This document shows, piece by piece, positions 10,825-60,000 of a stretch of DNA of 60,000 nucleotides. The DNA comes from Apostichopus japonicus (lineage: Eukaryota > Echinodermata > Holothuroidea > Aspidochirotida > Stichopodidae). Under the pieces are notes generated by a model that saw nothing but the letters and a program-made list of their open reading frames with translations, was not told the origin of the DNA and searched no databases. The DNA lies in NCBI RefSeq assembly GCF_037975245.1, contig NC_092564.1:15071984-15131983 (forward strand), given 5' to 3'. The position numbers and the translations under genes are program-made. Every line of letters starts with the position of its first letter. Position 1 is the stretch's first letter.

Positions 10825-12883
10825 ACATGACATCACCGGAATCTTTAGTTTGTACTTATAAATATCGACACGCAACTCTACATGATATAACACTTACTCT
10901 AAAACCTGAATCACTACCGCTCATCAGAACACAAAGAATATGTGAGGTATGTGAACTCATTGGTCACATTATCATGGCCGATTTTTATTTGACATTAGTC
11001 TTAGAAATTCTGATGAGGATATTGACAACCTTCAACTGTCAGCCAAAGAATGTAAGAATAATATTTTTTATAAGTAATTGTGTAATCTGGATAGAAGTTT
11101 CCCTCTGAACAGTTTTAAGTGAAAAAATATGTTATGATTCTCCAAGGTTTAGTCATATTTCCAATTCTTTTTTCTTCTTTCTTGCTCTTCAAACTGGTCA
11201 TTGCGTTCATATTTACCAAATATTTACGCTGTAAAATATGTACGCAACAAATGCATTTTTTGCATGTTAATGGCAATTAGGGTAAGTATACAAATTTTAA
11301 ACTAAAATGCATTATTATAGAATCGTCCTTTGAACGAATGAAGGAAAGTTTTCTTGATTCCAAAAAAAATGAGAATTCATTCTTCGAGATACCCTTTACG
11401 ACTCTACACAAGTGCTGAGTATATGTTTTAGACTGCTCCTTAAATATCTGAACGAAATCTGGCTCATCAAGTTAACGAATCGAATGTATCTAATATTATC
11501 AAGCAATTCTAAACTAAGTTGAAACAGCTGCTTTTCCTATTATCAATATATCTATTTTTTATAGTTCGTAATATGATTACTGAACAAGATATCCCATATC
11601 ATCGGATATGGTCGCAAATGATTGGTCGCATGTCAGAGGATGAGGAAGTATATCAGACAATATGAAATGATTAGCCAAGGTAATCCATGCGCAGCTTATA
11701 CTTACTCCGTGACGATGTATTCATAAAATCAGTTAATATTACTTTTTCTTATGAGAAAATGCTCCGTATAGAATTTCCCATGTTATATTGCTTGAGTCTT
11801 GTAATGTAAGAACGCTTGTTTCTCTTTGTAAATGTCACGTATACAGTCGTTCCGCACTCGCTGCTTAACTTCAGTCTGTCGTCATAAAATACATTTAAGG
11901 AACTGAGTTTGCTTTGTTTGTATTTTGTTGTTGTTGTAAAAATCTGTGCGAAGTTTACTTTCGTTTAATATGCTAAATTCTTTCCTTTTTGTTTGTAAAG
12001 TCCTTGACATGCATGGCCGAACGTTACCACGGGACATTATAAAAAATTATAATTATTATATAATTACTCACTGTGAATTTCAATGGAGTTTTGAAACGTA
12101 TTCAAACTTAGCAAAAAATATTTAACCAAACATTGTGATGGTTAATGATGCTTAAAGGGAACCGCATGCAGTGGACTTCAAAATGTGAGATGTAACCGGA
12201 AATGACAATTATTTATAACACATTTAATGAGGATTACTTGCTAACATTCCGTGGACATATATATTGGCATAATAATCTTCTTTTGTCGGGATTTAGGCCT
12301 AATATAAATAAGAACCTACGAACTACCACTATCAGGTTATACGCGGAGGTACATGGGAGCTGGAGTAACTTTTGAGGACTGGGGGGGGGGGGTGACAGAT
12401 AAAATAAAATACACACATTTTTTATATGAGTTTTTGCTGAGATTATTGTTGCCTTTTACTCGTGTATATGCATTAACTCAATAGTCTCTCAGTGGGGTAG
12501 TACAATTTGGATGTTCCTTGCATCTTAATTCCAAACAGTTTCAATGTAATCGACGTAGTAAGACCACCCAGGGGTGGAAAAGTACAGGCAATGAAGCGAA
12601 GTGCAGAGTAAAACCAGTTACCTTTTTTTCTTTACATGTGAGTAGGGTCACGTGCAAGCAGAAGTACGACTGGCGATAATGAACATAAGAACACAAATCT
12701 TTTTATTGGGATTTGTTGGGATTACAAATATCCTCAGTTCTTACTGTAATCCTAATAGCATATGCTACCGATTTATCAGATTTGTCAGCACAATCCAGTT
12801 TTTTACTGTGATACAAAGTTTTATGATTTACAGTAGTTACTGTAGTCTCTGTGTGAATCGGCTGACGTCACACACCTCCCTCT
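10825..12883. other. Intergenic spacer
   Basis: AT-rich sequence without a gene I can recognise. A run of 13 G residues lies at about 12377-12391. Small frames here have no domain signature. Confidence 0.4.
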
Positions 12884-13179
12884 CAGGCGCGTAGCCAAGG
12901 GGGGGGCGAAGGGGGCAGCCGCCCCCCCCCCCCTTGAGCATATTAAAAAAAATGTTTTAATGTTTTTATGATATCGCTAGTATTTTCAAAAGAGAAAATG
13001 CTAAGATGCAACTTACAAGGCCTGGGAAGTGCCATTTCCAGCGATCTGGGAGGCATTTTCAGTCAAAATTTTCTTGTACGCTTCGCGCCAACCATGCATG
13101 GTGGCGCTACGCTTAGATAGTTTGCAATGCCGATTTACAGTTTCGCCCCTCCCTTGGCAAATTCCTGGCAACGCGCCTG
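12884..13179. mobile_element. MITE-like repeat, short copy, with CAGGCGCGT termini
   Basis: The left end reads CAGGCGCGTAGCCAAGGGGG; the reverse complement of the right end reads CAGGCGCGTTGCCAGGAA, giving imperfect terminal inverted repeats. Inside are a G-run/C-run pair and the segment GAAGTGCCATTTCC...ATTTTCTTGT.CGC..CGC.CCAACCATG...GGTGGCGCTACGCTT. The same landmarks recur in the same order at 51904-52571. No transposase is encoded. Target duplication is not clear. Confidence 0.65.
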
Positions 13180-14384
13180 CGTCCTCTTCTCTTGTTCTAT
13201 ACAGTAACAGTGACGAAGACATCGGTCGGTTTGTGGACTGCCTGTACCCGAAACCAGACAATCTATACCAAATTTATGTTTTAATAACTGGCATTGTGTA
13301 TTGAATCAAAACATCATTGAATCATTGTTAGATCTAAATGCAAGGTTGTGCTGATAACATATTTTTCAACTTTTGCGTGAAGTTGAAAAGGGTTTTGTTC
13401 AACTTAAAACTACATAAACTAAATCAGTGCTACATGTATGTCATTGTCATACTATAGAGTTAAACGAATCCATATAAAATGGACACATACATTGAAAACT
13501 TGCAAAAACACACTGCGAGTTTGTTGATGAGAAGAATATTCACTTTCTTAGTTTGTGATCTTCATGGTCATGATTAAGGTAAATGTGTTAACAAAAAAGG
13601 TGTTCTGTATAAGCGGGAATTTTTTTTTTCTTCAGTTATTAAACCTATATATGATTTATATTCTAAAGGGGTCTAAAATTGCCTCATACTTTTCACCACA
13701 CGTACTTCCATTCATGCTCTTCAACATGCAAGTCTCACAAAAAACTAGACCATGATTGATAACAGGTCAAAAAAGGATGTTCTCCTGCTGCTTTTGGCAC
13801 TTTTCCTGAAACAGGAGAACAATCGGGCGGATGGATATAGACTCTAATAGTCCGGTATGCCACCTTAAAGATGGTACGAGCATTCTTGGTAGATAGAGCT
13901 TTCATAGTCAAGTGGAGAAAGATCCGTACTGTGCAAAAAAAAAAACCCGTAATGGCGACAACTATTGCCTCAGTGGCTTGTCTCGGTCTCATAGTTGTAC
14001 TCATTTTTATCCATCGTAATATTTATGCACAGTATGCATAACAAGAGAACGGAAAGAACACCTTCTCAAACATGATGCATGCGGCAAATACACCTTGCAA
14101 TTCATATACAGTATTATATTAATAATTAACGTAATAAATAACCATTTTCAACTTGCTTAAAGTTAACAATTTGGATATGACAATAGGTCTTCATTACTTC
14201 CGCGTTTTGCATCTCCACAAATGACATTCCAGGAGCAATAAAAGCAGGTAACATATCATAAATTCACTGAATGAGCCTGATCAGTTATTAACAAAAGATA
14301 ATGGTGAGGAGGATATTAAGCTTGCTATCCGGAATTATTTTCTTGCTACAGTTGTCTGAAAGCCTGCTGAACAGTGACACAACC
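13180..14384. other. Intergenic spacer with an unassigned short frame
   Basis: No supported gene. A plus-strand frame around 13840-14040 ends in a hydrophobic stretch (IASVACLGLIVVLIFIH, stop near 14041) and looks like a membrane segment, but it starts after an in-frame stop, spans a run of 11 A and has no partner exon I can find. I leave it unannotated as a gene. Confidence 0.3.
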
Positions 14385-14540
14385 GGTGAGAGGGAGGGGA
14401 AGAGAGACAGGGAGAGGTGTAGAGAAGGGGGAGGAAGGTGGAGAGAGGGAGTGTGAGAGGGAGAGAGGTGGATGGAGGGGTGAAGAGAGGTGGAGGGATG
14501 GTAAGAGATGGAGGGTGAGAAGGGGAGGTAAGGAAGAGTA
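14385..14540 (+). repeat. Polypurine (GGAGA/GGGAG-rich) tract
   Basis: About 150 bp made almost wholly of G and A on this strand, with irregular GAGAGGGAG and GGTGGAGGG units. Such mirror-rich purine tracts can form triplex or G-quadruplex structures. The proline/serine-rich frame on the other strand is a composition artefact. Confidence 0.7.
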
Positions 14541-15647
14541 ATTTCAGAGTCTCATTGAAGGTTATCATTCTACAGAGAGTGCGTACTTGCTTTGATCAAA
14601 TTGGATGAAACAGAACAACAATATGAAAGATTATGCAGAAATCCTAGACAAATTTATTGTTTTCTGATGCGGACTTGCAACATTCATAGAAAAAAAATGT
14701 GTGAAAAGGATTGTTAAATCATTAGTACTGACAAAATTAGTGTTTTTTTATTCTTTCCTTTTTCAAACTTAATACAGCGGCTGTCTGGAAACATTCACTT
14801 CGATCTACCGATAGACCTAGTAAAATATGCCTGAGGGCCCCAGACCACTCCCCCTCACACTCACCCCTACTTGGGGAGTGGTATTCAAAGACTTCACAGC
14901 CAGTCCATAAAGAATCATGCCTTCCAAATCTACTGGCAGTAATCCAACAACCATCGTTTATAAAGTACAATGCAAGATATTAAACATATCAAATATATGC
15001 TACCATGGCAACTACCAGAAACTGACAAGTGATTTATATCATATCTGAGAACAAGAGAATGCCCTAAAAAAAATGAAAAAACAGGAGACAAATATCCGTA
15101 TTAAAACTGTGGGGTGGTAATACTGATAAAAAAGTAGGCCTACTAAATAGTCCCAGTTTTAAATTAATTAACTTGCTCCTGGAATACTGCTCAATAATAC
15201 TGTGACTGCTACACGTAACAACTAATCTATAAGAAATATAAAGTAACTACCACCCATGAAAAATGTGACATTTTCATTATCAACTGTTATTCTAGTAACA
15301 TACGGAATAGACTATTACTTTATATTATATTTGTTAATTACTATTTTGATATGAAATTAATTTGTATGAATTGCATTTTTCTTTTACTCATCTTTAATTA
15401 ATTACACTTCTAAGTCAAGAACTAATCATCTATAAACGATAGGTAAATATAATATAAATATATATTTACATATATATTAGTACTGTAGAATCTTTACTTT
15501 GTTTTTAAATTTAAAACTTTTCATTAATAAACTAAGTTGACTTCTTAACCACTAAATCAATGCTAGAAACACATAAAAGGTGTTATCCCTATTCTACCCT
15601 ATTCTCTTTGAAGGTTACAGTGGGTGCTGCAATGTCTATTTCACTGT
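14541..15647. other. Spacer downstream of the MEGF-like gene
   Basis: AT-rich, no gene recognised. It may include part of the 3' UTR of the minus-strand gene if the polyadenylation signal at 15648-15653 is not the one used. Confidence 0.35.
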
Positions 15648-15653
15648 TTTATT
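15648..15653 (-). promoter_or_regulatory. Candidate polyadenylation signal of the MEGF-like gene
   Basis: AATAAA on the minus strand, about 55 nt past the TAG stop at 15708-15710. Position and sequence suit the 3' end of this gene with a short 3' UTR. Confidence 0.5.
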
Positions 15654-15707
15654 GGAATATTAAACATGGAAAAAATTTTGTATGACAAGCCATGACCAGT
15701 TCTAAAT

Positions 15708-54183
<38,476 letters not shown>

Positions 54184-54242
54184 TATGAATTCCTTAGATA
54201 TGTCTATACATGTCATGTATACCTGGCGATATATTTTTTTAT

Positions 54243-54252
54243 CCTCTTTATA
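54243..54252 (-). promoter_or_regulatory. Candidate TATA box of the MEGF-like gene
   Basis: The minus strand reads TATAAAGAGG about 60-70 nt upstream of the start codon at 54183, a distance that suits a short 5' UTR. A second TATATATA lies near 54337. Neither is proven; a non-coding first exon further upstream is possible. Confidence 0.3.
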
Positions 54253-54299
54253 AATCTATTTGTGTGAACACGCGATTGCAGTAGGCTGCCCTAATCAGT

Positions 54300-55260
54300 C
54301 GGCTTACCAAATCATTGAATGATGCTTAACGCGAGTATATATAGTAGGCCTATATTCCAATATGGTTCATCATCTAGAGAGGATGTGCTGGTAAATATTT
54401 ATTGCGCAATATTACGCAGTTATATAAACCATTCTTTCGATAAAATTTTCCGCCGCAATTAACTGTGAATATTGGATTACACTTAACTACGGTAACTTTT
54501 TTTTTGCTTCAAATTTGATGTCCAACGCTGCGTCACATCTACAGGATGTAATAGGGAAGCGGAAGCACCCACAGAATATACACACAATTTAGTTTTATCG
54601 ATACTATCTATGCTATATGTTTTTTTTCTTTCATCGATATTGTTCTTCCGAATAAAACCGACAAATGCTGCGGGTTACAGGTCAAGTATAACATGTTTTT
54701 TTTTCTTCTTCTTCCCTCCCCCCTCCCCCCCCCCCTATACCCTCTCCCTTTCCCCGGTCTGTGTGTATGTGTGCAGTAGCTCCCTTTGTGTCTTTCATAG
54801 GCTAAGAAATGTGATGAGTTTTTCACTCATATCTGCAGGGAGACTGAGCCCTTTAAAAAACAAGAGTATGCGGCAACGCTACAGAAGCTCAGCTAAACTT
54901 TTATTTGAGAAATTTGTTTTGATTGCCAATATTTCTGAGCAGTTTATCTATTTCTTTTGTGCAGAAATATATAAGACATGGGGGTGTCATTTCCTTTCAT
55001 CCCATATCCTTTTTTCTCTTGCAGTATGCTCCTTCTTAGCAGGCATAGTTTGTTACGATGTTAGAAAGTTAACAAGTAAATGTTTGTTTGATGTTATATT
55101 TTCCTCGAACCATTAATGGCCAACCAATGTTTCACAAGGGAGTAACGCAAGTGCGACGCGTAATCATGGCATGGCAGGTGCGATCAATAACCAGTGTTCT
55201 CATACTTCAGAAATGACTTTCGATTTCGATCGATTTCGTAACTTTATTTAATCTCCTTTT
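54300..55260. other. Upstream flank of the MEGF-like gene
   Basis: No gene recognised. A C-rich tract lies near 54715-54740. The 168-codon plus frame starting at 54610 crosses low-complexity T- and C-runs and has no domain. This region should hold the promoter of the minus-strand gene. Confidence 0.35.
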
Positions 55261-55261
55261 T

Positions 55262-55420
55262 GTTGTAAAAATTGTTTAATCAAATACAAAATAACAAGGT
55301 GAACGAGCTTTGGATGAACCGACAGAAAGCTATACAAAGCTTGTAAACGCAGGCCATGGGCCATTATATACAAGAATTATGAAAAGTACGACTATATATT
55401 TTCTCGATATTCATTCATGC
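55262..55420 (-). mobile_element. Second copy of the LINE 3' end
   Basis: CAAATACAAAATAACAAGGT, GAGCTTTGGATGAACC, GAAAGCTATACAAAGC and TGTAAACGCAGGCC match, with small changes, the segment at about 53250-53330. It is a short 3' terminal scrap in the same orientation. Confidence 0.7.
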
Positions 55421-56920
55421 AATAATAAAGCGAAAACGTAAAAAAGGGGGTATTCCTACAATAGCATGTGAATCGGTTGAACCAGGATTGGGTTCATGCA
55501 ATGTTTTTTTTGAACGAACCGAGATTTGATTCCGCTTGAAAACTTGCCAATTGGGTGCTTAGGACAGCAGTGTGAGGGTTAAAGACTTCGGGTTCATTAT
55601 TACAAAAGCGGGCAGTGGAACGCATTTATATGCACCACAAGTTTACTAACAAATACCATGTAGGGATATGTCTGCTTTGTAAAATCAACACAATATTAAA
55701 AGGAAGCAAGTAGTTTGTTAGACGTTTTGTTTATTTATTTAATTGTTTGTTTGTTTGCTTCCTTTGCTTTGTTTCTTAAGTTGCCGGAAAAAACTTCTTT
55801 TGAGCTGTAATTTTGAATTTGATTTCTTGTATGCAGAAGCTACCATCATTTTTTTAAGCCGGGTGTCAGTAATTTATGACCAATTTCATGATTTCATAAA
55901 AGGAGACATTTTTTTATCCATGTTTTTTTTCTACCCTAAATTTGGAGATAAGATTCTCTAGTCATGAGTAACAAGTTGTAACACTGATACTTGTGGACAT
56001 GATTTTGACCTCATAACCCCGCAAAAACTATTCACTCATTCTATAAAACGCAAACACAAAATAGGAAGTTCAGGACTTCCCAGTTTGCCAATGGGCCATT
56101 TCCGGTATTCCAATATGCGGTTAAGTAAACTGTGTCAATAAACCTTTAATAAGTTATTGCTTCTTATTTATATTACTTTTTTGGAGTTATTTCCGTAATT
56201 TAAGATCTTTAGGAATGTACTGGATCCCCCCCCCCCCCTTAAATTTGATCCTCATGAGAAGTTTTGCAAATCACACTACAGACAGGGGCTTCTCAACTTT
56301 TGATAGCGTTGAAGTTTCCTTACAAAGTTGTACTTCTACAGAGCGTCTTTTCTGAAAATAATAGTGCTTTCACATGGTTTTCTTAAGCAAAAAACAAATA
56401 AATTTCCGGAAATAATTTATTCGTTTGAAGGTGGCAATACTCCAAATTATTCCCACACAATTGAATAGCTTAAGATCACGCATACGCTTATGGTTCAACG
56501 TTCATTGAACAGATTAAACTGGAAGTTATAGAAACGATGGAAACAAACTCTTTACCGTTGTGTGAGCATTTCCAAACATGCAGTTTGCTGTTGTTCATTT
56601 AGTCGTATCAGTCCCCTATACATGTGACAGTTAAAACGGTGCAAAGTATTCGGTTTAAATGACAATGGGATGAAGACAGACCCTTTTTGGAGCTTTGTCT
56701 GAGCCATTCGATTAAGGTCTTACAAAATTCTCTGGTGAAGGTTTCATTTAAAGTACCGTATCGGTTGACAAAAGATACTATAAAAGGAAGGGATCAACAA
56801 TTAGTGTAAAGAAATAAATTATTGAACTTTTGAAATTGTTCAAGACGAGTTTACTTAGAAAACCCATAGGATTTACCACCTGTTGAATATACATAATTGC
56901 TGGTTTATGTCCATGAAAGG
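55421..56920. other. Intergenic spacer
   Basis: AT-rich sequence with a C-run near 56228-56238. No gene, RNA or repeat family that I can support. Confidence 0.35.
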
Positions 56921-56925
56921 AGAGA

Positions 56926-57215
56926 AAAACCCAACCATCATTATTAGACTATGTGATAGAGATAACTGTCGTGGACAACTTCACCCCCAGCCCCCCCCCC
57001 CCCCGCCTGCCTCATACCCATCACAGAGATGAGACATAAACCCAACCATCATTATTAGACTATGTGAGAGAGATAACTGTCGTGGGCAACTTCACCCCCA
57101 GGCCCCAACCGCCCCCCCCCCCTCCCACCTGCCACATACCCATCACAGAGATGAGACACAAACCCAACCATCATTAGTTGTATTTGTGATAGAGATCACC
57201 GTCATGACAAAGTTC
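56926..57215. repeat. 111-122 bp tandem repeat, about 2.5 copies
   Basis: The unit begins AACCCAACCATCATTATTAG and includes GATAGAGATAACTGTCGTGG, a C-run, and CATACCCATCACAGAGATGA. Copies start at about 56930, 57041 and 57163; the length difference lies in the C-run. A diverged piece (CCCAGCCATCATCTCTAATC) is at about 59402-59440. Confidence 0.8.
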
Positions 57216-60000
57216 CCCAAACAGGCTAAGAAAAATCTTATACCACTTGGAAGATATAACAGATTTAACATTTCTTCGGACACAATGCAGAAGACTTGGT
57301 CAAGTCTAATTATGACATCATCAAGTCAGATATTTGTTTTGTTTTATGTTTTTCTTTAGTATTTAACAATGTTTTATATTCTGTACTGTCTGTGCAAATG
57401 CTGACTGTAGAAAGTGAACCTCTTAACAGGACTTAATGATGGAATCGGTTTCAGTGTCATTACTGTTAACATTCTAATCGTGAAAATATGGAAAGAAAAG
57501 GAATAAGATTTGTTCAGGTTTTCGTTGTTCTTCACAAAGAACTCTGTCATAGTAGCTAAAAAGGGTGCTTGGGTTTGTGTCCCCTCGAACTATTCACACA
57601 CATGTCGGACAAAGTTTTATGAAACATTTAGCTTATATTAAATGTCACTGAAACAATAACAATCATTTAAGCAAATTGAAACTGAGCAGAGGGGAAACTG
57701 TCATATCACCACATAACACACATAGACTTGGAACTTGAACAAAAGAACCGTTGATTGGCATTATGTATTGTCGCAAATAGTTATACATTTGCCCATAATA
57801 CATGAAATATATCACTGGGGGTACTCAATAGAGCTTATCATTCTAGATAATCTATCGACAATATCCAGTGAGATTGTTCACATGTCGATCGTCTATGTGT
57901 GTCAATTGTGCAGAAATCTTATATCTAGTGTAGGTTTTGAGGTCACGGTAATGTATATGGCTACTCGACCTTCGATTAACCAAGGTTTGAAACTTCATAA
58001 GAAACCCAGAGGTCACGAACGGATCACTTCCCGAAACATCAGTGGCCTGTGAGTTGATTTTCCTTGAGTTGACCCCCCCCCCCCCACTCTCCTCCTTTTT
58101 TTTTATTTTGCACAATTTTAAAGAAATAAGCTACTGTACAATTTATCAAAAGCAATTTTCCGGACAGTTCTGACACCCCCCCCCCCCCTCCTCCCACACC
58201 CCCGTCAAATTACATTTTTCTCCACAATTGAGGGTGCATCAAATATAAAGACAATAACACATCTCAAAGATGGAAAATGCTTTCCAAGTTGGCAATGAGA
58301 TGCTTGTTGAATGATGAATGTAAACTATTTTGTGACCATGTATTTTTTTTTTTTTTTTTACTTTCTGATATACCATGGAGGTAAAACAGACTTACCTCCA
58401 TGGATATACTAAGACAAATTACAGAAAAATTCTTACGAAGTGAATTTCACAAGTGACTTTTACAACACCACAATTACACAATAGTCCTCCTAGAAAATCG
58501 TTCCTAAATATTTTCCCCTTCTTTACCACATTTTCCAGGTAGAACCTCGTGAGAATATCTAGTTTTATAGTCGGAAAGAAAAAGCAGGTCAAAAGTGACA
58601 CCGTTGTGGTTGTAAATTGATCGAGTATCGTTTCCGTCCTTGTTTTGTGGAATCAACGGAATTGCTCGGGTCGTGAATAGAATACTGTCCTACCTAATAA
58701 TAACCATTGACCCTTTTTTATAATATTAATAATGGTGTTCTTTATGTATAAATTATTAATTATAGGCTTTACCCGAATATTCGTAGAGACTTGTTTGAAG
58801 GGACGCCCATCGGCAAAGAATGATGTTACTGGCTGAGGGTGGAAGGGGTTGGCAGTAGGAAGGGGATAAAAGCAAACAATTAGAGGACAAATGGAAAAGG
58901 CAATTCAAATAAACTTGCTGCCCCCTCCCCCTCCCCACCATCAAATGCCCTTTCCATTAAAGTGAATAATAAAAACACATTCAATGAAGTACATTGGATA
59001 GTCCAACTATAGAAGAATATAAGTTAAATAATTCCTTCAAGTTTTGACAACTTGAGTGAAATTGGCAATATTTTGGGCAAGTCTTTAATTATATTGAGTG
59101 TATGTAGGTAGGTAGAAAAGGGCTGATAAGGGGATAGGTCAGATGGGAAACAGCTCATAATCCAAGTACCAAGGTCAATTGGTAAGGTCTGGCAAAAATG
59201 GAGTGGGCACAGGAAAATTTAGGTTAAATAAGAATTCATTCTCATTTTCATTATATACCAAAGGGAATGTGAGGAGTGTGAAAGAAGAACACAGTGACAT
59301 AATGACTCTCCCCAGGGCCCAACTCTGGCGCTTGACACCTCTGATGAGGGGGAGAGAAAAAGAGGGAAGGAATATAAACCAAACTTAAAAAGAGACACAA
59401 ACCCAGCCATCATCTCTAATCTATGTGATAGAGACAACTTAAGCAAGCAGCCAAGGAAGAAATCTTAATCCATTTGGGAGCTATTAAGTTATTCACTGGA
59501 TGGTGCAGACTTCAGTTTTGAGTAATAAGAGAAGGGTGTACTGTATAAAGCATTCTGGTGAAATTTACATTCAATTCCTACATTGAGTTTTCGAGATATG
59601 GATAATTGAATTGTCACAGCTTGTATCATAAGTGAACTCGAAGCAAACAGGTGTAATGTCCTCATAATATCATTTTAATGTTTCTTTACACACAACGCTG
59701 GAGATTTGATGAAGTCTAAAGAGGACATTATCAAGCCACCTCTGCTTCAAAATCTTCTCGGTTTTCTTTATTGGTTACAATATATATTTTCGGTAATGGA
59801 GATCGGTTTATAATGAAAATGTTAAATCTAAACTTATGAAGATATTCAAATGACCCGATGACCCCATAGCTTTCAGTGTCAAGTGTTTTAACATTCTACC
59901 TTGAAAATATGAAATATGAAAATAAAGAGAAAGTGAAAGGTTGCAAATCCAAGCAAAATATGATGGTTTGGTTTGCATCCCATTTAAGTGAACTCATATA
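57216..60000. other. Intergenic spacer with C tracts
   Basis: No gene recognised. Poly-C tracts lie near 58073-58086 and 58175-58188 and a T-run near 58343. Frames at 57735-58052 and 59179-59388 have no domain signature and no splice partners. Confidence 0.35.

Noticed and set aside
13735-14041. Short membrane-segment frame and its antisense partner
   Set aside because: Starts after an in-frame stop, includes a run of 11 A, has no start context or homologous exon nearby.
54610-55116. 168-codon plus-strand frame upstream of the MEGF-like gene
   Set aside because: It crosses T- and C-runs, has Phe/Pro/Ser bias and shows no domain or splice context.

Overview
The window looks like intron-rich animal DNA, with AT-rich introns, GT-AG splicing, long CA- and TA-rich spacers, many LINE and MITE remnants and no bacterial-style operons. 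The protein families (an EMI + multi-EGF engulfment receptor and a fast-evolving Ig receptor) and the repeat content suggest a marine invertebrate deuterostome. An echinoderm, possibly a sea cucumber, is my inference; the sequence does not prove it.

Left part, 1-15.6 kb: an apparently single-exon gene at 317-1738 (+) encodes a 473-residue type I membrane protein. It has a signal peptide, three Ig-like domains, one membrane span and a short tail with three tyrosines spaced exactly 8 residues apart, two of them in ITIM-type contexts. The rest is non-coding: a DR1-bearing direct repeat (5.7-5.9 kb), an old LINE 3' end (6.1-7.0 kb), a nearly full but dead Jockey/CR1-type LINE (7.93-10.82 kb) whose reverse-transcriptase FADD box reads FADA, a MITE-like repeat (12.9-13.2 kb) and a polypurine tract (14.4-14.5 kb).

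Main part, 15.7-54.2 kb (-): one gene fills about 38 kb. By matching splice sites, reading phase and protein motifs I resolved 32 coding exons. Together they give 6405 nt, a multiple of three, with no internal stop, for a 2134-residue protein. Its order is signal peptide, EMI domain, about 44 CED-1/Draper/MEGF-type EGF-like modules, juxtamembrane linker, one membrane helix, and a roughly 110-residue tail with two copies of a PTYEEP motif (from a duplicated 45-nt exon) and an NPTY motif. This is the layout of MEGF10/Draper/CED-1 phagocytic receptors with roughly two to three times the usual number of EGF modules. All 25 exons from the first EGF exon to the membrane exon are phase 1-1.

The introns hold a compact collection of mobile elements: three full and one partial copy of a TTAA-flanked MITE (about 365 bp), a 292-bp TTAA fold-back, a 164-bp near-perfect hairpin, an 87-bp minisatellite whose length (a multiple of 3) creates long false ORFs, TA microsatellites, a tRNA-derived SINE-like unit, three AGCGC...GCGCTTTACA repeats and an RTE-type LINE tail.

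Right part, 54.3-60 kb: no convincing gene. It holds another LINE 3' scrap, a 111-122 bp tandem repeat with C tracts, and simple sequence. The two protein genes are separate loci on opposite strands. Their common theme, cell-surface recognition with tyrosine-based signalling tails, suggests immune or phagocytic roles but does not demonstrate a shared system.
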